Below, piece after piece: positions 43,842 to 52,385 of a stretch of DNA of 64,000 bases. The stretch comes from Micromonospora craterilacus (GTDB taxonomy: Bacteria; Actinomycetota; Actinomycetes; Mycobacteriales; Micromonosporaceae). The translations under genes and the position numbers were made by a program. Each line of letters starts with the position of its first letter. Positions within the stretch are counted from its first letter, which is position 1. Under the pieces are notes generated by a model. That model saw nothing but the letters and a program-made list of their open reading frames with translations. It had not been told where the DNA came from and searched no databases. The stretch covers positions 26,437-90,436 of the forward strand of contig NZ_POTY01000004.1 of NCBI RefSeq assembly GCF_003236315.1. Reading direction: 5' to 3'.

Positions 43842-44843
43842 TCAGTCACCGAGCGGATCCCAGTGGTTGCCGTAGCGCAGCAGCGATTGGGCGAGGTCGG
43901 GGTGAGTGGCCGCCCATCGGGTGTCGAACAGGAACCACTGCTGGTATCCGAACGACTCGCTACAGTGCATGCTGACCTGAACGAGATGCTCGCCGACCTC
44001 GATGTGCGACGCGTCGGGGCGCCGGCCGTCGACGTACTGGCCGGTCGTCAGCAGCTCCATGGCGTGACGGTGGGCGGTGTCGTGGTCGTCGGGCAGGTTC
44101 GGCCACGGCTCGGCGTTGAGATTGAACCCGGGCCAGCGGTTGCAGCGCTCCAAGGCCGGCCCGATGGCGTCTTCACCCGGCGCGACAAGTGCCCGAAGGA
44201 CCAGCAGCTCCGGTGGCCACTCCGCACCGGTTCCGGGGCTCGCGGTGCGGAGCTGTCCGGCCAGCTCCCGCAGCCCGACCCCCGGGAACACCAGCGGCTG
44301 GGTGCAGGCGAGGCTTTCGCCGTCGTAGAAGGTGAGGAACACCGCGTACGTGCTGACGTCACCGTCACCGGCTCCGGGCGCGACGACCGTCACCGGCACC
44401 TCGGCGGCGAACGGGGTCAGGCCACTCTCCCCACCGGGCAGCGGCCAGGACTGGAACAGGTATGCCAACCGGCCGGCGGCGCTCGCGACCACCTCGTCGT
44501 CGAGGAAGAAGTAGGCCAGCTCGACCTCGTCGTCGTCGGTCCGTACCCGGAGGCTGTGCTCGTCGAGCCGGATCGAGTCCTCGTCGCCCTCGACGTACAG
44601 GTGCTCGTGCAGGAGTTCGCGCAGCTCGCTGGTTGTTGCCGGCCGGGGCAGGCCATGCTCGCGCGCCGCCTCGAAGATCGAATCGAGGCCGTAGACGTCA
44701 TCGCCGAGTTCGTTCTCGACCCACGACTCGGGATCGTCGCAGTCCCAGCCCCGCCGGAACCAGTCCAGCACTGTCTCGTCGGGCAGTCGCCGGACCCGCT
44801 TGCTCAACCGGCCCTCGTAGTGCGAGCGATACACGAAATGCAC
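43842..44843 (-). CDS. Hypothetical protein
   Basis: 333 residues, cytoplasmic, acidic. N-terminus HFVYRSHYEGRLSKRVRRLPD, then charged stretches (EVELAYFFLDDEVVASAAGRLAYLFQ) and conserved-looking VSMHCSESFGYQQWFLFDTRW and RYGNHWDPLGD near the C-terminus. No domain recognised. GTG 44843 is preferred: it is preceded by TACCGT six bases upstream, which would suit a leaderless transcript, whereas the longer frame starts in unlikely sequence. Convergent with the GH43 gene. Confidence 0.6.
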   Translation of the reverse strand: MHFVYRSHYEGRLSKRVRRLPDETVLDWFRRGWDCDDPESWVENELGDDVYGLDSIFEAAREHGLPRPATTSELRELLHEHLYVEGDEDSIRLDEHSLRVRTDDDEVELAYFFLDDEVVASAAGRLAYLFQSWPLPGGESGLTPFAAEVPVTVVAPGAGDGDVSTYAVFLTFYDGESLACTQPLVFPGVGLRELAGQLRTASPGTGAEWPPELLVLRALVAPGEDAIGPALERCNRWPGFNLNAEPWPNLPDDHDTAHRHAMELLTTGQYVDGRRPDASHIEVGEHLVQVSMHCSESFGYQQWFLFDTRWAATHPDLAQSLLRYGNHWDPLGD

Positions 44844-45199
44844 GGCACGACGGTACGGCACCGATGATCACGGCGTGAGTTGGCGTCCAGCGAGAGCGTG
44901 GTGGTGGCGCGGCCGGTCCATCCGGGGGTATTGCGTCACCTATCGCGCTTCTGCGTGATGATCAACTCCGTACACCATTTGCGGGTTGATTCCCAATTGG
45001 TCCCCAGTGGATTTCGAACCTGTTGAGGGAAAGTGATTGTCCTCACGGCCAGCATGCCTTGCTGGTGTGGACGGAGGCACCGTTGATCTCCCTATGCTGG
45101 GCTGCGGATGATCGTCCGGCTCCCCGATGCCAGCGGCCAGGGCAGCAGGTGGTGGGCCATGGGCGGGGTTGAGCAAGTCGGGGGAGAGAGTAGCGAACG
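44844..45199. other. 356-base intergenic region
   Basis: No supported gene. Holds the divergent promoters of the hypothetical gene and yceI-like gene. A GGTTCGAAATCC stretch on the minus strand near 45005-45020 looks like a tRNA T-loop but no tRNA can be folded around it. Confidence 0.4.
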
Positions 45200-45865
45200 A
45201 TGACCGCTTCCACACGGATCTGGGATGGCATGTCCATTCCCGCCCCCGGTAGCTACGAGCTTGACGCGGCCCACAAGCGAATCGGGTTCGTCGCCCGACA
45301 CATGATGGTGAGCCCGGTTCGAGGCGAATTCCGGGAAGCGAGCGCGCACATCCTCGTCGCCGAGGATCCGCTCCAGTCATCGATCGCGGTGACCATTGCG
45401 GCGGGCAGTCTCGACACGGCGAACGCCGATCGGGACACCCACCTGCGCAGCGCCGATTTCCTCGACGTGGAAGAGTTTCCGACCCTGGAGTACCGCAGCA
45501 CCGGGATCGCGTTGCTGGAGAAGACCGATCCGATCTTCTTCTGGGCGAAGCTGAAGAACCACCGGCTCGGCCGGCGGGCGGAGTCGGCGGAGCCGTCTCC
45601 GGAGGCGAACCCGGTGACCGCGCGTTTCGTGCTCACCGGTGAGTTGACCGTCAAGGGGGTCACCCGTACGGTCGACCTCCAGGTCGAGTTCGGCGGCGCC
45701 CGACGCGATCCGTACGGACAGGACATCTTCGGGTTCAGCGCGACGGCGGAGATCGACCGGGAGGACTACGGTCTGGTCTGGAACGTGGCGCTGGAGAGCG
45801 GTGGCGTCCTGGTCGGCAAGAACGTGCGCATCGAGATCGCCGGCGAGGCGATCCGGCAGGGGTAG
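45200..45865 (+). CDS. YceI family protein
   Basis: 221 residues. The YceI lipocalin-like barrel, which binds long polyprenyl lipids, is shown by GSYELDAAHKRIGFVARHMM (about residues 17-36), FREASAHILV, HLRSADFLDVEEFPTLEYRST in parts, LTVKGVTRTVDLQVEF and VGKNVRIEI. No signal peptide, so it is cytoplasmic, as for most actinobacterial members. An insert of about 25 residues (FWAKLKNHRLGRRAESAE) interrupts the central part. ATG 45200; a GGGAGAG site lies rather far upstream. Confidence 0.9.
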   Translation: MTASTRIWDGMSIPAPGSYELDAAHKRIGFVARHMMVSPVRGEFREASAHILVAEDPLQSSIAVTIAAGSLDTANADRDTHLRSADFLDVEEFPTLEYRSTGIALLEKTDPIFFWAKLKNHRLGRRAESAEPSPEANPVTARFVLTGELTVKGVTRTVDLQVEFGGARRDPYGQDIFGFSATAEIDREDYGLVWNVALESGGVLVGKNVRIEIAGEAIRQG

Positions 45866-46015
45866 CCAGGGCCGATGACGCGGAGGTGTTTCCAGCCCAC
45901 GTCGTCGGGAGCCGAAGCATCCCTCCACGGCGTGCGGGCCGGGCCCGTTGCGGGGCATGGATAGACTTCGTTGTCGCGGGCGACCGGCGAAGCATCCGGT
46001 GGTGAGGAGGACCCG

Positions 46016-46738
46016 GTGACACCTCAACCGTGTACGGACCGCCGGCTCCAGCACCTGTCCGTGGACCTCAGCGACGCGCCCGGCGGGGATGGCGGGATGA
46101 CGGGTTACACGCTGTGTTCGGCTCCGGAGCGTCCGGTCTCGGGCGATGATCAGTCGGCGATCGACACTGCGTACGACCTGCATCTCACTGGCGAGTGGGT
46201 CGACATCGCCGCGTTGCCGCCGTGTGCGGAGTGCCTGCGGGTGGCGGAGTTGCTGGCCGACCCCGACACGGCGCCGCCGCTGCATCGGAGTCCCCGGCCG
46301 GGCTTCGACTCCAGGTCCACCGGTGACGGGATTCGGGGCCTCCTGGAGACTCACATCGCCACCGGCACCACGCTCGGCCAGCGCGCCGCCGTGCATCTGC
46401 TGACCTTCACCACGGTTCCGGACCAGCCGGGCTTCGCTGACTTCGTGGAGCGCTTCAGTCTGGTGTGGGGCGCGGATGGCACCGTGGAGATGGGGCAGGT
46501 CACCGATTGGGCGGCAGTGGTCGGCTTCGCGGCGGCCGCCGACGTGCCGGACCGTGACCGGCAGATGATCGCCGTGGCCGCGAGCCTCGCCGGTGGGCCG
46601 CCGGTCGGCCTCGAAGCCGCCGTCAGCTTCGTCGATGATCCGGCGGCGGCCCGGCGGGTGATCGAGGCGATCGCGATCGCCACGGGTCACGGCGACCGGT
46701 GGGAGGTCACTGAGCGGCCGGCCCCAGCGCATAGGTAG
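46016..46738 (+). CDS. Hypothetical protein with Cys motif
   Basis: 240 residues, GTG start after an excellent GAGGAGG ribosome site. N-terminal part has TPQPCTDRRLQHLSVDL, GYTLCSAPERPV and ALPPCAECLRVAELL, four Cys that could form a zinc knuckle (Cys-x2-Cys at the end). The C-terminal 150 residues are helical (LLTFTTVPDQPGFADFVERF, AAARRVIEAIAIATGH). No family recognised. Probably a single-gene unit. Confidence 0.65.
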   Translation: MTPQPCTDRRLQHLSVDLSDAPGGDGGMTGYTLCSAPERPVSGDDQSAIDTAYDLHLTGEWVDIAALPPCAECLRVAELLADPDTAPPLHRSPRPGFDSRSTGDGIRGLLETHIATGTTLGQRAAVHLLTFTTVPDQPGFADFVERFSLVWGADGTVEMGQVTDWAAVVGFAAAADVPDRDRQMIAVAASLAGGPPVGLEAAVSFVDDPAAARRVIEAIAIATGHGDRWEVTERPAPAHR

Positions 46739-46894
46739 CCGCCTCGCCAGCGGTCTTAACGTGGCGTTCACGGCGTCTTCCCGCCGCGACGGATCCATTG
46801 ATCGCAATGTCTGCGACAATCTGCCTGTCCCTGCCATGTCCTCAGTCGGGCTTCCCCCACCCGCCGTGGCAGGCGACAGTCAGGAGTCGTCGAG

Positions 46895-47527
46895 TTGGCT
46901 CGCGCAGGCAAGGCCTCCCTCGTCACGGTGGTCGCCCTCGTCCTTTCCGTCCTCGTGGTCCCGACACCGGCCCACGCCACCCCACCCAACATCCCCGCGT
47001 ACAGCACGGCGCTGAGCCGGCTCAACTCGCTGACCGTCGCGGCCGAATCCCACCAGTCCAGCTACAACCGTGACCTGTTCCCGCACTGGATCACCATCAC
47101 CGGCACCTGCAACACCCGGGAACAGGTCCTCAAGCGCGACGGCACCAACGTCGTCGTCGACGCCAGCTGCTACCCGACCTCCGGGTCCTGGTACAGCCCG
47201 TATGACGGCGTGACCCGCACCAACCCCTCCGAGATCAGCATCGACCACGTGGTCCCGCTCGCCGAAGCCTGGCGGTCCGGGGCCTGGGCCTGGACCACCG
47301 CGCGACGCCAGACCTACGCCAACGACCTCGGCGGCCCCGAACTGTGGGCGGTCACCGGCAGCATCAACTCGTCCAAGGGCGACAAGGACCCGGCCGCCTG
47401 GAAGCCCCCGCGCGCCGCGTTCCACTGCACCTACGCCCGGGCCTGGATCCAGGTGAAGTGGTACTACGGCCTCACCGTGGACAGCGCCGAGAAGTCGGCC
47501 CTCAACACCATGCTCGGCACCTGCTGA
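46895..47527 (+). CDS. Secreted HNH endonuclease family protein (GmrSD/DUF1524-like)
   Basis: 210 residues. TTG start with AGGAG ribosome site; signal peptide ends near residue 28 (PTPAHA). The mature part is the actinomycete secreted nuclease type: CNTREQVLKRD, EISIDHVVPLAEAWRSGAW with the catalytic His of the DHVVPL beta-beta-alpha motif (about residue 118), LWAVTGSINSSKGDKDPA and Asn/Lys of the metal site, WIQVKWYYGLTVDSAEKSAL. Four Cys probably form disulfides. Expected to degrade extracellular DNA or RNA. Confidence 0.88.
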   Translation: MARAGKASLVTVVALVLSVLVVPTPAHATPPNIPAYSTALSRLNSLTVAAESHQSSYNRDLFPHWITITGTCNTREQVLKRDGTNVVVDASCYPTSGSWYSPYDGVTRTNPSEISIDHVVPLAEAWRSGAWAWTTARRQTYANDLGGPELWAVTGSINSSKGDKDPAAWKPPRAAFHCTYARAWIQVKWYYGLTVDSAEKSALNTMLGTC

Positions 47528-47566
47528 CCAGCCAACCTCGTCCCTGACACTCGGCAATGCACCACA

Positions 47567-47610
47567 ATGGACATGGGCGTACCGCGACCCGGCGGTCCGC
47601 CCATGTCCAT
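47567..47610 (+). terminator. 44-base perfect-arm hairpin after nuclease gene
   Basis: ATGGACATGGGCG (47567-47579) pairs exactly with 47598-47610; inner ACCGC/GCGGT adds five pairs after one mismatch, loop GACCCG. It begins 40 bases after the nuclease stop; next to it is the palindrome ATACGCGTAT (47613-47622). Confidence 0.55.
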
Positions 47611-47670
47611 GCATACGCGTATACCTGCACGATCAAAAGGAAGGCAGTCGCCTCCTTCTCGCAGTAGGTG

Positions 47671-47847
47671 GGGGCAGGCCACCACTGTGGACGAGGCCAT
47701 CGGCCTGTTGGAGCGGCTGGGCAGCACGGCGCGACTGGTCGCCGGCGGGCACAGCCCGCTGCCGATGATGAAGCTGCGGCTGGCCAACTTCGACTATCTG
47801 ATCGACATCAACGATCTGCACGGGGAGCTGGGCTACATCCGCCCGGG
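47671..47847 (+). pseudogene. Fragment of xanthine dehydrogenase/CoxM-type FAD-binding subunit
   Basis: Frame reads [20 protein letters not shown], then [16 protein letters not shown] and [17 protein letters not shown]. This is the N-terminal FAD-binding start of molybdopterin-hydroxylase medium subunits ([15 protein letters not shown]). Only about 58 of roughly 280 residues remain; the frame then runs into unrelated sequence and, by chance, into rpmJ. No start or ribosome site of its own. A relic of a deleted operon. Confidence 0.72.
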
Positions 47848-47977
47848 GCGCGATCATCCCCGCTCGGTCGTGCTGCCGCCAGCCCGCCTCGACCTCGCCT
47901 TAGGAATCCCACCGCCCGGTTCGGCGTTTCCTCCTGTGTACGGCACGAGGCAGGACCCGAGCCGAGGAGATACAGAC

Positions 47978-48100
47978 ATGAAGGTACGTACCTCGCTGCG
48001 GTCACTGAAGCAGAAGCCGGGTTCGGTGGTGGTTCGCCGGCGCGGCCGGGTGGTCGTGGTGAACCGCGCCAACCCGCAGTGGAAGAGCCGCCAGGGCTGA
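47978..48100 (+). CDS. rpmJ: Ribosomal protein bL36, zinc-free type
   Basis: 40 residues: [20 protein letters not shown] followed by [20 protein letters not shown]. The four zinc-binding Cys/His positions of the C+ form are absent, so this is the C- paralogue that can replace the zinc form when zinc is scarce; in related bacteria such copies are under Zur. GAGGAG ribosome site 8 bases before the ATG. The open frame extends upstream through the pseudogene but that is coincidental. No recognisable Zur palindrome was found in the 130 bases before it. Followed by a strong terminator, so it is a monocistronic gene away from the main ribosomal operon. Confidence 0.93.
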   Translation: MKVRTSLRSLKQKPGSVVVRRRGRVVVVNRANPQWKSRQG

Positions 48101-48114
48101 GTTCAGCGCGAAAC

Positions 48115-48151
48115 ACGATCGGCGCAGTCGCTCCGCGACTGCGCCGATCGT
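48115..48151 (+). terminator. Strong terminator after rpmJ
   Basis: Sixteen-pair perfect hairpin with arms around CGATCGGCGCAGTCG and loop CTCCG, 14 bases past the stop. Confidence 0.85.
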
Positions 48152-48176
48152 TCGCCATGTCCCTGTCCCGGCACGG

Positions 48177-48237
48177 GAGAGCGCTCTCTCGGATGTCGGG
48201 AGAACCCTTGACGGGCCGGTAACCCAGGCGCAACGAT
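48177..48237 (+). promoter_or_regulatory. LacI-type palindrome and promoter of ThuA-domain gene
   Basis: GAGAGCGCTCTC (48177-48188), a perfect GC-centred palindrome similar to CebR-type operators (TGGGAGCGCTCCCA). -35 TTGACG (48208-48213) and -10-like AACGAT (48232-48237) 18 bases apart follow. The leader to GTG 48367 is about 120 bases. Confidence 0.6.
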
Positions 48238-48366
48238 GCACTTGGATGTCTCATGGCTCGCGGCGGCGACGGCGCGTTGGGCGAGACGCAACCATCCACG
48301 GCACCACCACCTCCTGCACAGGCGTGATCGGCGCACGCTCCCACCACACCGTGGAAAGGACCTACC

Positions 48367-51300
48367 GTGCGCAGATCCCTGAGATCGTGGCTCGGCGCCG
48401 TGCTGAGCGCGGTCCTCGTGGCCGGCGGCATGGTGGCCGCGTCACCCGCGGCCAGCGCCGCACCGTTCAACGTGCTGGTGTTCAGCAAGACGGCCGGCTT
48501 CCGGCACGGCTCCATCGGCCCCGGCATCGCCGCCATCCAGCAGCTCGGCGCCGCCAACGGGTTCACCGTCGAGACCACCGAGGACTCGGCCCAGTTCACC
48601 GACGCCAACCTGGCCCGGTTCGCCGCGGTGATCTGGCTGTCCACCACCGGCGACGTACTCAACGCCACCCAGCAGGCCGCGTTTGAGCGCTACATCCGGG
48701 GCGGCGGAGGGTACGTGGGCGTGCACGCCGCCGCCGACACCGAGTACGAGTGGCCCTGGTACGGCGGGCTGGTCGGGGCGTACTTCGCCTCGCACCCGGC
48801 CGACCAGACCGCCACCATCAAGGTCGCCGACCAGGTGCACCCCTCCACCGCGACGCTGCCGCAGCGATGGACCCGGTTGGACGAGTGGTACAACTACCGC
48901 ACCAACCCACGGGGCAAGGTGCACGTGCTGGCCACCCTGGACGAGAGCACCTACAGCGGCGGGAGCATGGGGTACGACCACCCGATCTCCTGGTGCCACA
49001 ACTACTCCGGGGGCCGGGCCTGGTACACCGGCCTCGGCCACACCGACGCGTCGTACGCCGAGCCGAACTTCCGCCAGCACCTGCTCGGCGGCATCCTCGG
49101 CGCGGCCGGCGCGGTCGCCACCGAGTGCGGCGGGACGGTCGACACCAACTTCCAGCAGGTGGAGCTGGCCAAGGGCGTCGCCGAGACCGGCGAACCGATG
49201 AGCCTCACCGTGCTGCCGAACCGGGGTGTGCTGCACACCGCGCGCAACGGCGTCATCCGGTACACCGACGCGGCCGGCAACACCAAGGTCGCCGCCACCC
49301 TGCCGGTCTACACCGGCGACGAGGAGGGCCTACAGGGGATCAAGGTCGATCCGAACTTCGCCACCAACCGCTGGGTGTACGTGTTCTACGCGCCACCGCT
49401 GGACACTCCCGGTGGCGGCGCGCCGGCCACCGGCACCCCGGCGGACTTCGCCCGCTGGCAGGGCGTCAACCGGCTGTCCCGGTTCACCGTCAACGCGGAC
49501 CACACCATCAACCTGGCCAGCGAGACGCTGGTCCTGGACGTGCCCACCGATCGGGGCATGTGCTGCCACGTCGGCGGTGACCTCGACTTCGACGCGGCCG
49601 GCAACCTGTACCTGTCCACCGGGGACGACACCAACCCGTTCGACTCCGCCGGGTTCACGCCGATCGACGAGCGGCCCGGCCGCAACCCGGCCTTCGACGC
49701 CCAGCGCACCTCGGCCAACAGCAACGACCTGCGCGGCAAGGTGCTCCGGATCAGGCCGAGCACGGCCGGCGGCTACACCATCCCGGCCGGCAACATGTTC
49801 GCCCCGGGCACCGCGCGGACCCGCCCGGAGATCTACGCGATGGGCTTCCGCAACCCGTTCCGGATGAGCGTGGACCGGGCCACCGGCATCGTCTACCTCG
49901 GTGACTACGGCCCGGACGCGGGCACCGCCGACCCGAACCGGGGGCCGGCGGGCAACGTGGAGTTCGCCCGCATCGACCGGCCCGGCTTCTACGGCTGGCC
50001 GTACTGCACCGCCCGCAACGACGCCTACAACGACTACACCTTCCCGTCCGGGCCGTCCGGACCGAAGTTCGACTGTGCGGGCGGACCGGTGAACAACTCG
50101 CCCAACAACACCGGCATCACCCAGCTGCCGCCGGCCATCCCCGCCTGGCTGCCGTACGGCGGATCCGGCTCCCCACCAGAGTTCACGGGAGGCGGACTGT
50201 CCCCGATGGGCGGCCCGGTCTACCGCTACGACCCGAACAACACCTCCGCCGTGGCATTCCCGAAGTACTTCGACGGGACCTACTTCGCCGGCGAGTTCGG
50301 CCGCCGCTGGATCAAGAACATCAAGCTCGACTCGGCCGGCCAACCATTCAAGATCAACCCGTTCCCGTGGACCGGCACGCAGGTCATGGACATGGAGTTC
50401 GGTCCGGACGGCGCCCTCTACGTGCTCGACTACGGCACCGGCTGGTTCAACGGCGACGCCAACTCGGCGCTGTACCGCATCGAGTACGCCCGCGACGGCC
50501 GGGCGCCGATCGCGGTGGTCTCGGCCACCCCCACCAGCGGCATCGCACCGCTGACCGTGCAGTTCTCCTCGGCCGGCACGCTCGACCCGGACGGTGACCC
50601 GATCACCTACGCCTGGGACTTCGACAACAACGGCACCACCGACTCGACGGCGCCGAACCCCAGCCACACCTACACCACCAACGGGGTACGCAATCCCACC
50701 CTGACCGTGCGGGACAGCACCGGCAAGACCGCGACCGCGAGCACCGTCATCACGGTCGGCAACAGCGCCCCGGTGGTCACCGTGACCGCCCCGGCGAACG
50801 GGCGGACGTTCAACTTCGGCGACGCCGTGCCGTTCACCGTCACCGTCACCGACGCCCAGGACGGCACGATCGACTGCGCCCGGGTGAAGGTCAGCTACGT
50901 CCTCGGCCACGACTCGCACGGCCACCAGATCAGCAGCACGCAGGGCTGCACCGGGGTCATCCAGACCTCGGCCGACGGCGAGCACGACACCGCGGCGAAC
51001 ATCTTCGGCATCATCGACGCGTCCTACACCGACCTGGGCGGGGGCGGCCAACCGCCGTTGACCACGCACGCCCAGGCGGTGCTGCAACCCCGTACCCGCC
51101 AGGCCGAGCACTTCGGCGACTCCTCCGGCATCCAGGTCACCACGCCGGGCAGCGCGCACGGCGGTGCGGCCGTCGGCTACATCGACAACAACGACTGGAT
51201 CTCGTTCCATCCGTACAACCTGACCGGCATCCAGTCGTTCAGCGCCCGGGTGGGCGCTCCGGCCGGGGCCGGCGGCACGCTGGAACTGCGGGTGGACTCG

Positions 51301-52305
51301 CCCACCGGTCCGCTGGTCGGCTCGGCCACCGTGGTACCCACCGGCGGGTACGCCACCTTCGCCACGGTCACCGGCGCGGTCACCGCCCCGACCGGCACCC
51401 GCACCCTGTTCCTCGTCTTCAAGGGCGGCGGCGGAATGTACGACCTCGACGAGTTCACCCTCTCCACCAGCCCCGGCGGTCCGGGGCCCGATCCCGACCC
51501 CGAGCCGGGCACCAACCTGGCGCGGGGCAAACCGGCCCGTGCCTCCAGCGTCGAGGGTGCCTTCGTCGCCGCCAACGCGTTCGACGGCGTGCTCAGCACC
51601 CGCTGGAGCAGCGCGTTCAGTGACCCGCAGTGGATCGACGTGGACCTGGGCGCCACGTACGCCATCAACCGGATCAAGCTGACCTGGGAGGCGGCATACG
51701 GCACCGGGTACCAGATCCAGACCTCACCGGACGGGGTCAACTTCACCACGATCCGGACGGTGACCGGCGGCGACGGCGGCGTGGACGACCTGACCGGCCT
51801 GACCGGCACCGGCCGCTACGTCCGGCTCACCGGCACCGCCCGGGGCACCGGCTGGGGCTACTCGCTGTTCGAGTTCGAGGTGTACGGCGGCACCGGCGGT
51901 CCGACCGGCCCGCCGGGCGGCAACCTGCTGTTGAACAAGCCGACGCTGACGTCCAGCGTCGAGGGGGTCGGCATGGCCGGCGCCCAGGCGGTGGACGGCA
52001 GCCTCACCACCCGCTGGTCCAGCGAGTTCTCGGATCCGCAGTGGATCCGGGTGGACCTCGGCAGCCCGACCGCGATCGGCCGGGTCAAGCTGACCTGGGA
52101 GGCGGCCTACAGCAGCTCGTACCTCATCCAGACCTCGAACGACGGCACCACCTGGACGACCGTGCGGACGGTGACCGGCGCCGACGGCGGCGTCGACGAG
52201 CACACCGGGCTCGGCGCCAACGGCCGCTACCTGCGGATCTACGGCACCGCCCGGGGTACGGCGTGGGGCCACTCGCTCTGGGAGTTGGAGGCGTACGCGA
52301 GCTGA
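48367..52305 (+). CDS. Secreted ThuA domain / glucose-sorbosone dehydrogenase-like / PKD / CBM6 / double F5/8 type C protein
   Basis: 1312 residues. Signal peptide to about residue 32. ThuA-like domain about 33-250 (FNVLVFSKTAGFRHGSI, YVGVHAAADTEYEWPWYG). GSDH-type beta-propeller about 260-705 (EEGLQGIKVDPNF, GGDLDFDAAGNLYLSTGDD, VDRATGIVYLGDYGPDAG). PKD domain about 713-800 (LTVQFSSAGTLDPDGDP), a further beta module to 900, CBM6-like about 905-1035, then two discoidin/CBM32-like domains (1048-1175, 1186-1312) with near-identical WSS-FSDPQWI-VDLG cores. Such proteins are thought to oxidise or bind sugars at polysaccharides; activity is unproven. GTG 48367 with a GGAAAGGA site. Confidence 0.85.
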   Translation: MRRSLRSWLGAVLSAVLVAGGMVAASPAASAAPFNVLVFSKTAGFRHGSIGPGIAAIQQLGAANGFTVETTEDSAQFTDANLARFAAVIWLSTTGDVLNATQQAAFERYIRGGGGYVGVHAAADTEYEWPWYGGLVGAYFASHPADQTATIKVADQVHPSTATLPQRWTRLDEWYNYRTNPRGKVHVLATLDESTYSGGSMGYDHPISWCHNYSGGRAWYTGLGHTDASYAEPNFRQHLLGGILGAAGAVATECGGTVDTNFQQVELAKGVAETGEPMSLTVLPNRGVLHTARNGVIRYTDAAGNTKVAATLPVYTGDEEGLQGIKVDPNFATNRWVYVFYAPPLDTPGGGAPATGTPADFARWQGVNRLSRFTVNADHTINLASETLVLDVPTDRGMCCHVGGDLDFDAAGNLYLSTGDDTNPFDSAGFTPIDERPGRNPAFDAQRTSANSNDLRGKVLRIRPSTAGGYTIPAGNMFAPGTARTRPEIYAMGFRNPFRMSVDRATGIVYLGDYGPDAGTADPNRGPAGNVEFARIDRPGFYGWPYCTARNDAYNDYTFPSGPSGPKFDCAGGPVNNSPNNTGITQLPPAIPAWLPYGGSGSPPEFTGGGLSPMGGPVYRYDPNNTSAVAFPKYFDGTYFAGEFGRRWIKNIKLDSAGQPFKINPFPWTGTQVMDMEFGPDGALYVLDYGTGWFNGDANSALYRIEYARDGRAPIAVVSATPTSGIAPLTVQFSSAGTLDPDGDPITYAWDFDNNGTTDSTAPNPSHTYTTNGVRNPTLTVRDSTGKTATASTVITVGNSAPVVTVTAPANGRTFNFGDAVPFTVTVTDAQDGTIDCARVKVSYVLGHDSHGHQISSTQGCTGVIQTSADGEHDTAANIFGIIDASYTDLGGGGQPPLTTHAQAVLQPRTRQAEHFGDSSGIQVTTPGSAHGGAAVGYIDNNDWISFHPYNLTGIQSFSARVGAPAGAGGTLELRVDSPTGPLVGSATVVPTGGYATFATVTGAVTAPTGTRTLFLVFKGGGGMYDLDEFTLSTSPGGPGPDPDPEPGTNLARGKPARASSVEGAFVAANAFDGVLSTRWSSAFSDPQWIDVDLGATYAINRIKLTWEAAYGTGYQIQTSPDGVNFTTIRTVTGGDGGVDDLTGLTGTGRYVRLTGTARGTGWGYSLFEFEVYGGTGGPTGPPGGNLLLNKPTLTSSVEGVGMAGAQAVDGSLTTRWSSEFSDPQWIRVDLGSPTAIGRVKLTWEAAYSSSYLIQTSNDGTTWTTVRTVTGADGGVDEHTGLGANGRYLRIYGTARGTAWGHSLWELEAYAS

Positions 52306-52320
52306 ACCGGCACCGATGAC

Positions 52321-52352
52321 GTGGCCGGCACGGGTTCTCCCGTGCCGGCCAC
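52321..52352 (+). terminator. Perfect 14-pair hairpin terminator
   Basis: GTGGCCGGCACGGG, loop TTCT, and exact complement, 15 bases past the stop. Confidence 0.85.
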
Positions 52353-52385
52353 GGCCGTTCTGCGGTAGCGGCGACGTGGCGCCGC

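Noticed and set aside
45000..45025. tRNA-like T-loop (GGTTCGAAATCC) on the minus strand followed by GGGGACCA
   Set aside because: The loop would have wrong length for a paired T-stem and no D-arm, anticodon arm or acceptor partner is present.
47850..47977. Zur operator in front of rpmJ
   Set aside because: No TGAAAATGATTTTCA-like palindrome could be found in this stretch, so zinc control is not claimed.
47567..48100. Single 177-residue protein joining the dehydrogenase fragment and bL36
   Set aside because: bL36 is complete from 47978 with its own ribosome site; the N-terminal part is a truncated domain with no start signals and a hairpin at its beginning.
49330..51210. 626-codon minus-strand open frame opposite the ThuA-domain gene
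   Set aside because: Same kind of shadow; the plus-strand frame has clear domains.
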